A stretch of 64,000 nucleotides of DNA from Blakeslea trispora. Lineage: Eukaryota > Mucoromycota > Mucoromycetes > Mucorales > Choanephoraceae. The notes below the pieces were generated by a model. The model was not told where the DNA came from. It did not search any database and saw only the letters and a program-made list of their open reading frames with translations. Both the position numbers and the translations under genes were made by a program. Shown piece by piece: positions 49,846 to 60,370 of the stretch (position 1 is the first letter of the stretch; each line of letters opens with the position of its first letter). The stretch lies in NCBI GenBank assembly GCA_025331445.1, contig JAIWNE010000039.1:62001-126000 (forward strand), read 5' to 3'.

Positions 49846-50380
49846 TTACTCTCGCATAAACCACCGTTTCAGCCAATGAACCCTCTTTTTTGGTTCTATC
49901 GAGTCCACCACTGATGTTTCTTGAGTAACATCCTTAGGAGAGGATGCTTTTCTCGTGTCTAGATTTGATTCCGCTTCAATCTCAATCTTGGCTTGCTTGT
50001 GTCCCATCACTTTTTCACTAAAGAAAGTCGAGGACTTGTGCAACAAACCTCTTTTCTTTTGAGGATGCAGGAGATGGGGTGCAGGAGGGGAAGGCGTTTC
50101 GTTAGTAGTTGAGTGATCTTGTTCCTTTACTTTATCGTCGTACATGGAATCTTGTGGAGAAGACACAGATGAGCTGTTCTCTGATTTCTCATGCTCTTGA
50201 ATAGAACTGCTGGTATCTTCCTATAGTTACACCAATGTAAGTGTTTATCAACAGGCATCTTTATGCTAGTCTTACTTCTTGGCTGTCATAGGAACAGATT
50301 GAGAGACGAGGATTTAACATATATGCCTTTTTGTCAAATTGGTCTAATAGTGATGATGCAAACATATCAACAGATTCCAT
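49846..50380 (-). CDS. Hypothetical 159-residue protein
   Basis: I join exon 50380-50276 (MESVDMFASSLLDQFDKKAY...) to 50220-49846; the GT-AG intron keeps frame at phase 0. The protein is polar and probably disordered: acidic/serine-rich middle (EKSENSSSVSSPQ), a proline stretch (TPSPPAPHLLHPQKKRG), then FFSEKVMGHKQAKIEIEAES. It ends in a basic amphipathic segment, KKRVHWLKRWFMRE, which could bind membranes or a partner. I do not recognise a family. Evidence that it is real is the clean intron and the codon-like composition; it may be a Mucorales-specific gene. It lies 333 bp from CHMP1. Confidence 0.5.
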
Positions 50381-50713
50381 CTGAAAGATGGGTGACCATC
50401 TATGGCTTGTGTTGATATCGCTTTGGCAGGTCATTTATACAATAAATAAGTAGATACAGAAGAGAAGAGAAAGTAAAAGAAAATAAAAGTAAGGCACCAA
50501 AAGCAAGGGCTGCTTTTTATATAAATCTATATAAAGATAGAAAGGTTCAAATAACACATAATTTGGTGTAAGACAGTGACAACAATAAGCAAGAAGGATG
50601 GCAAGGAGCACATATAAATTTGTCAACAAAAAGTGTGTGTATGTGTGCTCCCTGTACCAAAAGAAAAGAAACGTCATGTATGGATATATAAATGTCAACT
50701 CATCACTCGAACT
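50381..50713. other. Intergenic region
   Basis: AT-rich spacer between the CHMP1 stop and the hypothetical gene's start, on the same strand. It probably holds the CHMP1 3' end and the promoter of the hypothetical gene. Confidence 0.4.
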
Positions 50714-51707
50714 TTATTGTCTCAAAGCCTTCAATCTTTCAGTAAGCAATCTATCTTCATCTCTTTCCTTCTCTTTCTGCTTGGGTTCGTTCAACACTTT
50801 GCTTGGCTCAAGTTCGTTTAGAGCATCGTTCAGTTCCAATCCATGCTCATCTGCTACTTGGTGCATAAGTGAATCAACCTCGTCTTGAGGCGTATTCAGT
50901 GTTGTAGTACCAGACATGGCTCCTTCCATATAGCCCGTTTGGACATCGAGGTCTTCAAATTGTGATTCGAATTTATCCATTACCATAGAAATCTATGACA
51001 AAGTGCTTAGTGATATACTTTCAAGATCTTTCCTCCTCCTTTTTTCTTTTATATATATTTTGTACAATTGACTCAATACCTTCTCTCTCTTCTTACCACT
51101 CCCCTTCCTTTCCCCTCTCCTTATTTTTTTTTTGACTTACTTGTTCTAAATTCATCGTTTCCATTGCTCTGCCCATACCTCTCACAACCTGAGCCATTGA
51201 GTTGGATACCTTTTTGTTTTGTTTTACATATAAGCGCGTGGATTAGCAAATGCTCGTGACGTCAGTCCAAAAACGTACCTTTCTCATTGTGATAGCGGTT
51301 TGCACTCTACTAGCTACAGCATCAATACGAGAAGATAGCTTGAGTAGATTCAAAGCTTCATTTTTCTTTCGGATAGCATTTGAGGCATATATACGTGCAC
51401 CTTCCATATTGCCGTCTTGTATAGCTTTCTTTAACTTGTTTTTTTCAGTAGTCTCGTCCTTTTGACATCTCTTGGATTGCTTGTTTAACTGTTTTGCTGT
51501 GAACTTATAGATAAAAAGAAGGTTAAGGTCTTTCTCTTTGTTCCTTATAACGCTTTTCATGTTCTGTAGTTTGTTTGCTCTTTTCTACCTTTAGTTGAAA
51601 AAGTTGGTCTATTATTAAATTTAAAGTATATTAATAAACAATAGCTCTCTAGCTGTCTGTAGTTTGGTTTATGCAGGTTTATGCTATTTACTTTCTAAGC
51701 CGTTCAT
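50714..51707 (-). CDS. DID2: ESCRT-III-associated CHMP1/Did2
   Basis: Five exons make 202 residues, the normal length: 51707-51692 (16 nt), 51608-51589 (20 nt), 51503-51279, 51209-51141 and 50992-50714. The two micro-exons were found because the large ORF lacks the family N-terminus; together they read MNGLENQLFQLK and join to [17 protein letters not shown], exactly the Did2/CHMP1 start. The core has [38 protein letters not shown], and the C-terminus [13 protein letters not shown] is a MIT-interacting motif (L-x-x-R-L-x-x-L). The protein recruits Vps4 and helps disassemble ESCRT-III on endosomes. The exon 4 junction starts at GTATCC after an AAAAAG acceptor, a weak pyrimidine tract, but the frame supports it. 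Confidence 0.92.
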
Positions 51708-53287
51708 TGCGTATGTATTATAGAAAGAAAGAAATGGAGTTGAATAAGAAAAAAAAGTCAAAGAAAAAAAGGAAAAACAAATCAACCAAATCAGCATTTT
51801 TGATTGGTTGTTATAGAAAATAGCATTGTAGCAGTAGTATCTGAACAAATGATCACCCCCCTTCCCCTTACAGGCACATAAAATTTCATGATTTTCGCTG
51901 TGAAAAGACATAGACATGTATCTCACTTGAAAGCCAGCCGTACGCAAACAGACTAAGCAGTCTTTTTTTTGCTAGTTGCCATGAATTCTTTAGCTATCTT
52001 ACTAGAAAAAAAATTGTCAAAGTGGAGCCTATTCATCTTCATATAAATTACTAATAAGTGCAAATCCTGATAAATCTTGCCAAAAAAAAAGGGTTGTTAT
52101 GGCATTGTTTTGCTCTTGCATTATGGTCCCCATGAAGATTGTACTTTGACATTTTTCTTGTTTGTCCGTGCCCTTATTAGTTACAGCTTCACCGCATTGA
52201 ATGAGGCACATTAATTTCATTCTCTCCTGAGATTTCTTATCTTCTAGCTCCTTCTCTTCCTCCCTTCAGGTTTGCCTCGCCGCTTTTCTTTTCGAGGACC
52301 TCTCAGGCCTGACTTCCTCCTTTTCTTGAGAGAGACCCATCATTCATTTTACTTTTCAAGCCATCTCCACCCCCCCCCCTCTACAACAAAGGAGTTGTTG
52401 ATTTTTCCTAAAGAATAATATACTTCTTTCCCGTTCTTCAGGTGCTACAATTAAAGAAAATGGGTATATGCTTCAGGAGGGAAACATCATAAAGTTTACA
52501 GTATCTGACTTGAAGTCAACAACTGGTACTCAAAGTCTTTACTAGTTGTCATCTACGTCAACTCGTTTATGGTCTATGAAAATTTGGTCTAGCAAAAATA
52601 AGGAAGATTGCCTTTCGGTTGAATTGGTAGCTCGGAAACAAAATCAAATGATTTTGTTTAGTCAAAGCTGAATGAATATCAATTCCTTTGAACAATGACT
52701 AATTCCTTTCTATCACATAGTATTTTCTGCCTGTATACGTTCTCAGATGATAAAAATATAGATAAAAGAATAAGCAAGTATTGTATTGGTCCCCCATATA
52801 GCTCAAGGATCAAGACTAGATGTCTGTTCATTAGCCATACGTATGGGCGCGGATGTGTGTTCTTTTTTAGACATGCTCAAAATTCAATTCTAATGAGCAG
52901 CCTTGACCTTTATAAAGAACAAGATAGAAAGCCTATAAAAGGAGAAAGCTTAGACTTTCGAAACAGTCAGTGGTTACATGATATCTGCTTAGAAAATCCT
53001 ATCCTGATTTGAGTTTATGTCGCAAATTCTCTCAAACAATTAAGAATTATGCAATTGAACATTCTGATTTTAAAAAAATGAACAATTTGACCTTTTTCTC
53101 TGTGAAACCTTTTTCAGGTAGTGTGTAAACTATTTCCGAAAAGAAAACTATTTGTTTATCTTATGGATATATCGATATTTAAAGGTGTAGAAAAAGGAGA
53201 AATAGACAAACACATACAAACACCTTTTCCTCTTCTCTTTTAACTTTATTTTAGCCATCACTCTTTCTTGAATAGTAAACATCGATC
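51708..53287. other. Intergenic region
   Basis: About 1.6 kb. The ORF at 52,695-53,012 on the plus strand (105 codons) and a minus-strand ORF of 63 codons at 52,029-52,220 show no recognisable domain. A run of about ten C lies near 52,370. Confidence 0.45.
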
Positions 53288-55625
53288 ATGAATCAGACCA
53301 TTTTTCCTATACATTGGATGCCTTTGCCAAAAAGTCAGGGCATACTCTCATTGACAAATCAGCCAATTTCTTGCGAAGAAGTTTGGACTGAGAATCTATA
53401 TTTGCCATGGCAGTCCTTTTATACTGACTATGTGAGCCTTAAAGCTGTAGCTCCAAATGATTTATGGGTTCAAAGGTTACAGGCAGAATGGGACAAGGTA
53501 ATGAAAGATACATGTAAAGAACATATGGCATATTGAAGAAAAAAAAATCATCGTTTTTTTTGGGTGTTTCAAGGTATACCGTTTTTATTCAAACAAGAAA
53601 TTAGAAATCCAAGAAAGCATTGATTCCGTTCGCGAACAAGCAGATATTGGCTCCCATGACTTTTTTGAGATAATTTCAAAAGACATTTATCATTTACATC
53701 AGTTTCTAAAAGTAAACTATCGTGGATTCTTACATTTGTTTATGCTACACGATTTACATTATGAGAAAAGCACGTATGAACACTCAGAATTACAAAACTA
53801 CTTTTGGGATGAAGCCAGCCAAGCTGTACATAAACTAGCCATCGACGTTAGCTATCTGTCTATCAACAATCGCTATTCTACTCTAAATGCTTATTTAGAG
53901 AATGTCATTCAGACTCCGTTGTCTGCTAATCAAGTCAATTCCAAAAGCTATCAGGCAATTGCTCAAAAGTATTGGGTACATCCTGATCACCTGCTGGAGC
54001 TTATGTTGTTGTTCTCAAAAGAACTTTCCCTCGTTGAAGACCCTTCCACTTGCTTCAGGGCAGAGACGCAAATAAAACATTCTTCATATCAACAATCAAG
54101 CAAAGAGCTCATTGTGTCAACCATCTATTTGGACACAGATCTGTTTGAGGATTATCGTAACAGTTTGGAACTTATCGAAACTACTCAATCAGACCAAACA
54201 AATACAGAAAAAGAAAGAACAGTAATACTTTCCCGCCTAAGAAGCTTTGCCCCAAATAAATCAAGCATACCACCCATGTTTGCATTGGAGCAAAAAGCAT
54301 GCTACTCAAAGCAAGATAATAGCCAGCATTATATTCATAAGAGGATACACGTTGAACAGAAATATTTAGACACTCGGGTTCAGGGCTGTTATTCTCTAGA
54401 TGGCCTACTAAATAATCCTTTGATGCAATACCAAGAAGAAGAAAGTGTGGCTTATTCATTCAAGAATGAAATGAAACAAGCCTATACACAGTGGGAAGCA
54501 GATTTACGCAAGACCTCTAGAAAACCAGGTAAACAATAAGATATTTAAACGTCATTGAATTTGTCACCTTAGTTTTGTATGCATTGCTTAGTATTTCATG
54601 TCACACAAAATCGTATTGTTTATGCCTCTCAAGACCAATCAGTATTTATCACAATTGATACAGACATTACTATGATGCGTATTCTACAGTCTGAAGGTCT
54701 AGGACATTCATTTGGTCAGTTGAACACATCTAAAGGAACACAGTTCCCATATTGTGTTGTTCAAGTGCATGGGGAATTGGAAGAAGGCAGCAAGCTTCAT
54801 CACACTTTTATGCAACTGATAGAAAATCACTTGCTCTATGCTGTAGACCATTTCTCAATCTATTTGCATGGTATTGCAACTTTATTTGCAGACAGAGTAG
54901 ATCGAATTCCTTATTGGTTTCCTCTTTTGTCAGAGTTACCAGAGTGCAACCATGATTGGCTGAATGCACATTTCTCTAGAGTGTTAGACACAGTCAGTAC
55001 AAGGCCAACAAGTAGCAGAAGTAGCAGTACATTGTATCATGATAGAATCTGTAGCTCAGCTACTGTATCTACTACCGTCACATGCTTTGAAAACGACAGT
55101 GATTCTGAGGACAATGATAGTAGCAAGCAACAACACCATGAGTCATCCATGCCTAGATTTCATTTAAAACAAGACATGTCTTTCTTAAGGCCAACATGGT
55201 ACCAGAAACGCACTTTTAGACGTTCATTTGACTCGGTCTGTAGTTTCGACCATCCTACCTCTTCTCGTTCTGACCCGACTAATTGTCGTGACTGCATGAT
55301 TTATGTATCTCATGGAGACCAAGATGAGCTGGATGAATGGACAGGCCAACAACCAAAAAGTAATGCACTCTACAGTTACCAAGAGTGTATGGACGCACTC
55401 TGCTCTTTTTTCTACAAAGTGTTTTGGCCCAGTCGTCTTCGAAGTCTCGAGAAGGAGCCATTGTTAGGGGCAAATCGAAGACGGCATTATCTTTCTCTTC
55501 GTGGCACTCAAGATAGTTTATCTCAAAGGTCCATCTCCAAAACAAACAATGTCTCAACCACGATTTTAGCTTTTATTGTACTCTGTTTACCATTATCCGT
55601 CTATCTTATTCTGACAATAAACTAA
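53288..55625 (+). CDS. Divergent SPX-VTC family protein (polyphosphate polymerase-like)
   Basis: Three exons (53288-53497, 53574-54528, 54592-55625) give 732 residues. The last acceptor is the second AG (54591); it keeps frame into KPVFHVTQNRIVYA and the diagnostic FITIDTDITMM block. Order: N-terminal SPX-like part (SKDIYHLHQFLKVNYRGFLHLFMLHD, matching SPX helices), then a VTC domain (QKYWVHPDHLLELMLLF, STIYLDTDLFEDYRNSLE, SRLRSF, FALEQKACYS, YCVVQVHGE, FSIYLHGIATLFADRVDRIPYW). A serine-rich linker follows, and only one C-terminal membrane helix (TTILAFIVLCLPLSVYLILTIN) is present instead of the usual three. In Vtc4 this tunnel makes polyphosphate from ATP; here the RLRWYG motif reads RLRSFA, so activity is doubtful and a regulatory role like Vtc5 or Vtc2/3 is more likely. 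Confidence 0.75.
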
Positions 55626-55663
55626 AAAAGACAGTAAGAATCTAGGCCCCCTTTTTTCGCTTT

Positions 55664-56595
55664 CTATACTGCTTCTTGCTGAGAGATATCAATAAGCTTT
55701 TTCACACGCGCTTCTAATTCAAATACATGGTCATCACGTACACCAGGACTGATTTCGCGAAGCGCTTCTGCTAGGTTTAGCAGGTACTCTGCATTCCAGC
55801 CTGAAGGACCATAAGTATCATGAATTTGTTGAGCAATTGCGTCATAAGGTGCAGGTCCGACATATGCTTCATTATCTGTTGTTCCAATGTAGACTAAAGC
55901 GTCTTTGACAGCTGGCGTTTGATCGTCTTCTGGACTGTAGACGTCCACTGTATGAACGGTATAGCCATTCTTTCGAAATACCGTGTCAGTCAATCAATGC
56001 TCTAAATGCGCTTTGTATTACCTTTTCTCTATGATCTAAATAAGCTCTTGTTGCCTCAATATCATCAGAGGGGATCTTGAATGCAACACCCCATGTTACT
56101 TTATCGTGTCCTTCCTATATCTCGCTTTATTGTGCTGGAAATAACCAATGGTCTTGCGTGCATACTTACTATGCTCTCAATCTCCTTCCATTCATCAAAC
56201 GGAATCAATGTGACTACTCTTCCTGGCTTTTCAGGTGTACCTCGATGATCCTCACTGTGCTGTAGGATAAAATCAATATTTCTTGTTATCTATCATTCTG
56301 CCGATTTCTTACCTGCCAAAAACGTCTAACATAATTCTTAATATAGCCTATCTGCCTAAATGTTTCAAAGAAAAAAATTCAATTTAATAGTGAGTAAATA
56401 GAAAAGATTGCAAAATAATATGTGTGTGTGTGTGTTTTTTTACTTTGCTTCATAGTGTATAGGTGGTTTCCAAATTAGAGAACCATAACCAAACACCCAA
56501 ATGCCATCATGATGTGGAGCATCCGCTTTGCTTTGTTCCTGAATCGTCTTGACAGTCTCAAGTGTTTCACTGACTGTTTCTCTGGTTGGGATCAT
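55664..56595 (-). CDS. Glutathione-specific gamma-glutamylcyclotransferase, ChaC family
   Basis: Five exons (56595-56444, 56355-56313, 56259-56170, 56114-56022, 55969-55664) join to 227 residues. IWVFGYGSLIWKPP is the ChaC nucleotide-like YGSL motif, followed by [27 protein letters not shown] and TWGVAFKIPSDD with EATRAYLDHREKNGY (the catalytic glutamate of the family). The C-terminal ALVYIGT...YVGPAPYDAIAQQIHDTYGPSGWNAEYL block is also diagnostic. The enzyme degrades glutathione to 5-oxoproline and Cys-Gly in the cytosol. The third exon is only 90 nt. The transposon cluster begins about 200 bp upstream of its start codon, so its promoter may be short or altered. Confidence 0.93.
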
Positions 56596-56880
56596 TGCGT
56601 CTAAAAGAAAGAAAATAGAACAGAAAAAAAAAGGTGAGATCACTAGTGCAGTGTTTCTAGTGTCGAACTACACTCCTAGAGAGATTTCATCCAAATATGG
56701 TAGGTAAAAGTACGAAAATCTGGATAGTGTACTGCAATTGGATACAAAGAAAAAACTTTGTGTAATTTGAGTTTAGACAGCGTTTAGGTGCTAAGGAAGC
56801 TTTAAAATACACAGAAAACAAATTTTATTGGTTGAGGGTATACTTGAGTTTTAAATGACTTGTAAAAATAAAAATAAAAA

Positions 56881-58692
56881 TTAAAGTGCATTAAAATAAT
56901 TATGCTGATAATATAAAATTATCAGCCAAAAGGAAGCAAATTTTGAACTATTGACAACAATAGTGTTGCCAATGAAAGGATTGGTATCAAAAACATGTAT
57001 GGTATGGTCTATATTACATTCCACTGCTTGACCAGGGTAGGGCTGCAAGAGGGTATTACTATCACAATCAAGAAGGAGGTTAGGGTATAAATGGGATCTG
57101 AAGGTATACTGATTGACGTCTTCAGACATATGCAGAGGAACCAGCCTTTTTGTATCATTGCTATATGAATCAACAATGCCCAGATAGTTCTTGCGGTACA
57201 AGTGACCATGTAAGGTATAAGAAATGGTATATAGGCCGACTTGACCGGGTTTAGGAGACAACAGGGTATCATGGGTATCAAACTCTCTAAGAGCACCAAA
57301 GAAAAGCTGTCTCTCCCTAGGATGGTCAACAAAATAGGACGAGACGGTTGGACCAGCCACAGTTCTATAGTCTTGGTTTTTGGGTATCCATAAACCGCCC
57401 CCGATGAGGTGTTGAAGCATAAAATGCTTTGCAAACTTAACAGCAACGTCTCTTGACGGATTTTGGCGGTTGGTATAAGTGATGCGTTCGCGAATGAATT
57501 TATTGAACTGCTCACTACGCTCTGTGTGGCAGTTCAAAAGGGATCCAAAGCGCTTGACATCATCGACGATATGGTTGAGGAGATGCACTTTTAGGGTATG
57601 TGAGTAGGGGGACTTGTCAAAAGAGGGTATATTCAGAAAATTAGAGAGGTCAAAGCGGTATACACTTTCCAAAGTTTCAGCGATTGTTTGTTGTAAAAGG
57701 GGTATATAATCACTGAAACGATGGTTGTGCTTTTCGTGGTATAAGAGTGAGCAGAGTCTTCCAACCTTGACAAAGCAGTCTATGATGGGTATAAGGTTGG
57801 TGTCATCAGGGGTATTAAAGGTCTTGCGCATGACAACGGGTATAATCTGGGCAAGCAGTTTGAAATCTCTGCCAACAAAGGAGCCACAGTGCCTCATCTG
57901 AAGAGTGAAATTCCTTGAGAAGGAAATTCCATTCTTCTTATAGTCCTGCAGCCCCTTTTGAAGGCGTTCTTTCTGTCGGGTATTGAGGAGAGGTTCTTTT
58001 TGAAGATGCTTGACCAGATATGACACAAGACCAAGAGGAAGGGTATGAAGGAGTTCTATGGGGGTATCGAGAGCAGGATCAAAGGATTTTAAAGCTAAAA
58101 GAGCCTTTGATCCGCTTACATGCTTGAATCCTAATTTTCTGAATGGGGTATCTTCTTGGTTACGGAATAAGGGGTATCCATCAGCAAAAGCCATAAAATC
58201 TGATTTGGTGCGGAAATGGGTATCTTGGTATTGGCATATATATGTTGGCTTTTGAAAATCTTCTATGTTTGGGGTATAGGTGAGGTTACGCTTCAGGGTA
58301 TTTGGGTTTTTCCCCCTCTGCTGCAAGCACTTACGACAAAAGTAAGTGGCCGAGTGGCCCATAAGGTTGGACAACTCAGCATGTCTTGGGTTATCTGCTG
58401 CGATAAAGCAAAGCGGAGACACTACCAAGACATCTTCCCCATAGAAAGAAGAATATGCTACAAAACCTCTTTCCATATATACAAGATCTTCCACCAGGGA
58501 AGGTAGCATATCTACAACAGAGAGCTTCTTGTTCGACGTCAAGATAAAGTGCATGTTTTCTCTCTTATTTCTTTCGGATATAGGCAAAGCAGCAGGGACC
58601 ATCTGTACACTGTCGAATTTGTTATACTGCTTTGATGTGTTGCCAGATGTTTCGTCGGTGTAGAGGATATAGGGTATAATCTGGACTTTCAT
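56881..58692 (-). CDS. TNP2-like transposase (ORF2 of the CACTA-type element)
   Basis: A 603-codon frame without stops. VQIIPYILYTDETSGNTSKQYNKFDS, then PAALPISERNKREN and HFILTSNKKLSVVDML, followed by FIAADNPRHAELSNLMGHSATYFCRKC, are the conserved blocks of Plavaka/TNP2-type transposases (DDE domain with a zinc-binding CRKC). Further on are HLLNHIVDDVKRFGSLLNCHTERSEQFNKFIRERI and the C-terminal domain. The frame is open further upstream of the ATG at 58692 (to about 58,757), so the true start or a splice acceptor may lie there. It reads intact. Codon choice is skewed by the embedded ATACCC hexamers (ATA-CCC, xAT-ACC, xxA-TAC). Confidence 0.82.
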   Translation of the reverse strand: MKVQIIPYILYTDETSGNTSKQYNKFDSVQMVPAALPISERNKRENMHFILTSNKKLSVVDMLPSLVEDLVYMERGFVAYSSFYGEDVLVVSPLCFIAADNPRHAELSNLMGHSATYFCRKCLQQRGKNPNTLKRNLTYTPNIEDFQKPTYICQYQDTHFRTKSDFMAFADGYPLFRNQEDTPFRKLGFKHVSGSKALLALKSFDPALDTPIELLHTLPLGLVSYLVKHLQKEPLLNTRQKERLQKGLQDYKKNGISFSRNFTLQMRHCGSFVGRDFKLLAQIIPVVMRKTFNTPDDTNLIPIIDCFVKVGRLCSLLYHEKHNHRFSDYIPLLQQTIAETLESVYRFDLSNFLNIPSFDKSPYSHTLKVHLLNHIVDDVKRFGSLLNCHTERSEQFNKFIRERITYTNRQNPSRDVAVKFAKHFMLQHLIGGGLWIPKNQDYRTVAGPTVSSYFVDHPRERQLFFGALREFDTHDTLLSPKPGQVGLYTISYTLHGHLYRKNYLGIVDSYSNDTKRLVPLHMSEDVNQYTFRSHLYPNLLLDCDSNTLLQPYPGQAVECNIDHTIHVFDTNPFIGNTIVVNSSKFASFWLIILYYQHNYFNAL

Positions 58693-59275
58693 GAACTGTT
58701 GTTCACCATTGGGACGTCGGACCAGCCTAGCATTACAAACGGGTATTGAGGGGAATTAGGTGGTATGACACTTCCTGACACAAGCTGATAGCATTTTGCC
58801 ATCATGACTTGAGAGGAAGTGTAGAAGCGGGATATAATGAGATGGTTATTTTGGTATAATACATGATCACTGTTGTATTCATACAGTACGGATCAATTAT
58901 TTAACCACTTATGAATCCACAATCATTCTCTAATTCGACTTCAGCTTGTTTCATTTGACATTCAATTCGGATAAACCTTCATTCAAGGTCAGGACTGACA
59001 TCTTGCCAATAATTTACCAGTTACTGGGTTTAAGGTACAGATGGCCAATCATTCTATTTTAGTAATTCTTCTTTACAAGACTGTCATCATTCATCTCTCA
59101 TCCGATTCGTTGTTATTATCATAATCATCTACAAGCCTCTAGAAAAGTTTTACAATCTCAGTTGAAATATCATCTTCATGAAAAGTATAAATAGCACATC
59201 AATTTTGAAGTAAATAAAACATTATCTTTAGTCTAATTAATTCTCTAATTTTATATCATTGTGATTTATTGGTCT

Positions 59276-60350
59276 TCAACAATCACCCACAAAAAAATCT
59301 TGTTTACGAGAGCCATCCTCACTGGTATATTGAATGTATGGGGCTTGGAATAGAGGATGGTCTCGCCACTTCCCTGCCTGGTATAAGAGCATGCCTTCAT
59401 TGGGGGTATAATCGGGAAGTCTGGATAGTTGGTTGGATTTAGAAGGATTGGCCATCAAATGCTTGATATATTCAGAAGGCTTGTTCATATAAAATTTGGC
59501 CTTCTGGTTGGTATTGGCATTTGTGGCCTCATGCTCTGTGGTATTGAAAATGGGTATATTGCTTCTGACACTCTTTGCAAAATCAATGATTTGGTTGTCG
59601 GAAGGCAGACTGAATTCGTTGTCGCTTGTGAGATTGACAATCTGCCTTACGAAACTCATGATTTTTTTGATGTCATGCTCAGAGTACATGCTGTCAGAAG
59701 CGTTGAAAAAGGCATGGCAGAGAAAGTGTTGTGGGCTTTTGAAAGGGTATGAGGGATGTTGTATGTCGGGTATATATTCATCGGATGGCATAGGGTATTC
59801 ATCGAAAGTTTCTTGGGTATCTAAAGTAAGAAGCATCATTGAGCTCAAGTTAATTATAACAGACACATTTACTAAACACTGTCCAATATTTACATGTATC
59901 ATCGTTTTCCTCTATGTCTTCATCACTAGTATCTTCAACTTCTTCCCAGTCATGATCATCGGTAGCAATATCACTACCTCCTATTTGGCTGTGTTGCTCG
60001 GGTATATCCTGCTGATCAACATCCGTTGTTAAATCCACAACTGGATGTTGTGTCTGCACATGTTTGGCATAATTCGAGCGCTCGTTGGTCTGATAATCAC
60101 AGAACTGACAATAAAGCAAAGACTCGGTGGAAAAGCCAATGACGTCTGTGTTTGGGATAGTAGACTGGACAATACGGCGTCTTTTAGGCGCGTTCTGTGG
60201 TTGTTGGTTAAGACTCATCTTAATTTGAAAGTATTTGATTGAGAGATATAAGGACTTGGTGGAAAAGTAAACGACGCCTGTGTTGGGGAGAGAAGACTGA
60301 ACAACACAGCGTCTTTTAGGCGCGTTTTGTGGTTGTTGGTTAAGGCTCAT
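59276..60350 (-). CDS. Transposon ORF1 (C2H2-type N-terminal protein, Plavaka-like)
   Basis: Exons 60350-59894 and 59820-59276 join in frame (a GT-AG intron of 73 bp) to 333 residues. The N-terminus MSLNQQPQNAPKRR is present twice because of the tandem duplication at 60,086-60,370. CQFCDYQTNERSNYAKHVQTQH is a C2H2 finger. The C-terminal DTQETFDEYPMPS...PSEYIKHLMANPSKSNQLSRLPDYTPNEG and GKWRDHPLFQAPY segments resemble the N-terminal domains of Plavaka proteins that precede the transposase part. The protein stops at GDC, where related proteins usually continue, so it may be a truncated first half whose link to ORF2 was lost or lies in an unresolved intron. Confidence 0.65.
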
Positions 60351-60370
60351 TTTGATTTGAAAGTATTTAA
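60086..60370. repeat. Tandem duplication, 132-bp unit, two copies
   Basis: Two adjacent copies of a ~132-bp unit contain the leader, the ATG and the MSLNQQPQNAPKRR codons of the transposon ORF1. They differ at about one in six positions. The unit length is a multiple of three, and the reading frame runs open through both copies. Confidence 0.85.

Noticed and set aside
51209..51215. U12-type donor GTATCC near CHMP1 exon 4
   Set aside because: The GTATCC here is the start of an exon (codons Val-Ser), not a donor; the intron before it is ordinary.
52695..53012. 105-codon ORF
   Set aside because: No recognisable domain, no intron or promoter evidence; kept only as a remark in the intergenic entry.
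56642..56660. CACTAGTG-type end of a CACTA element
   Set aside because: No inverted partner at the other end of the TNP2-like element, so I do not use it as a terminus.
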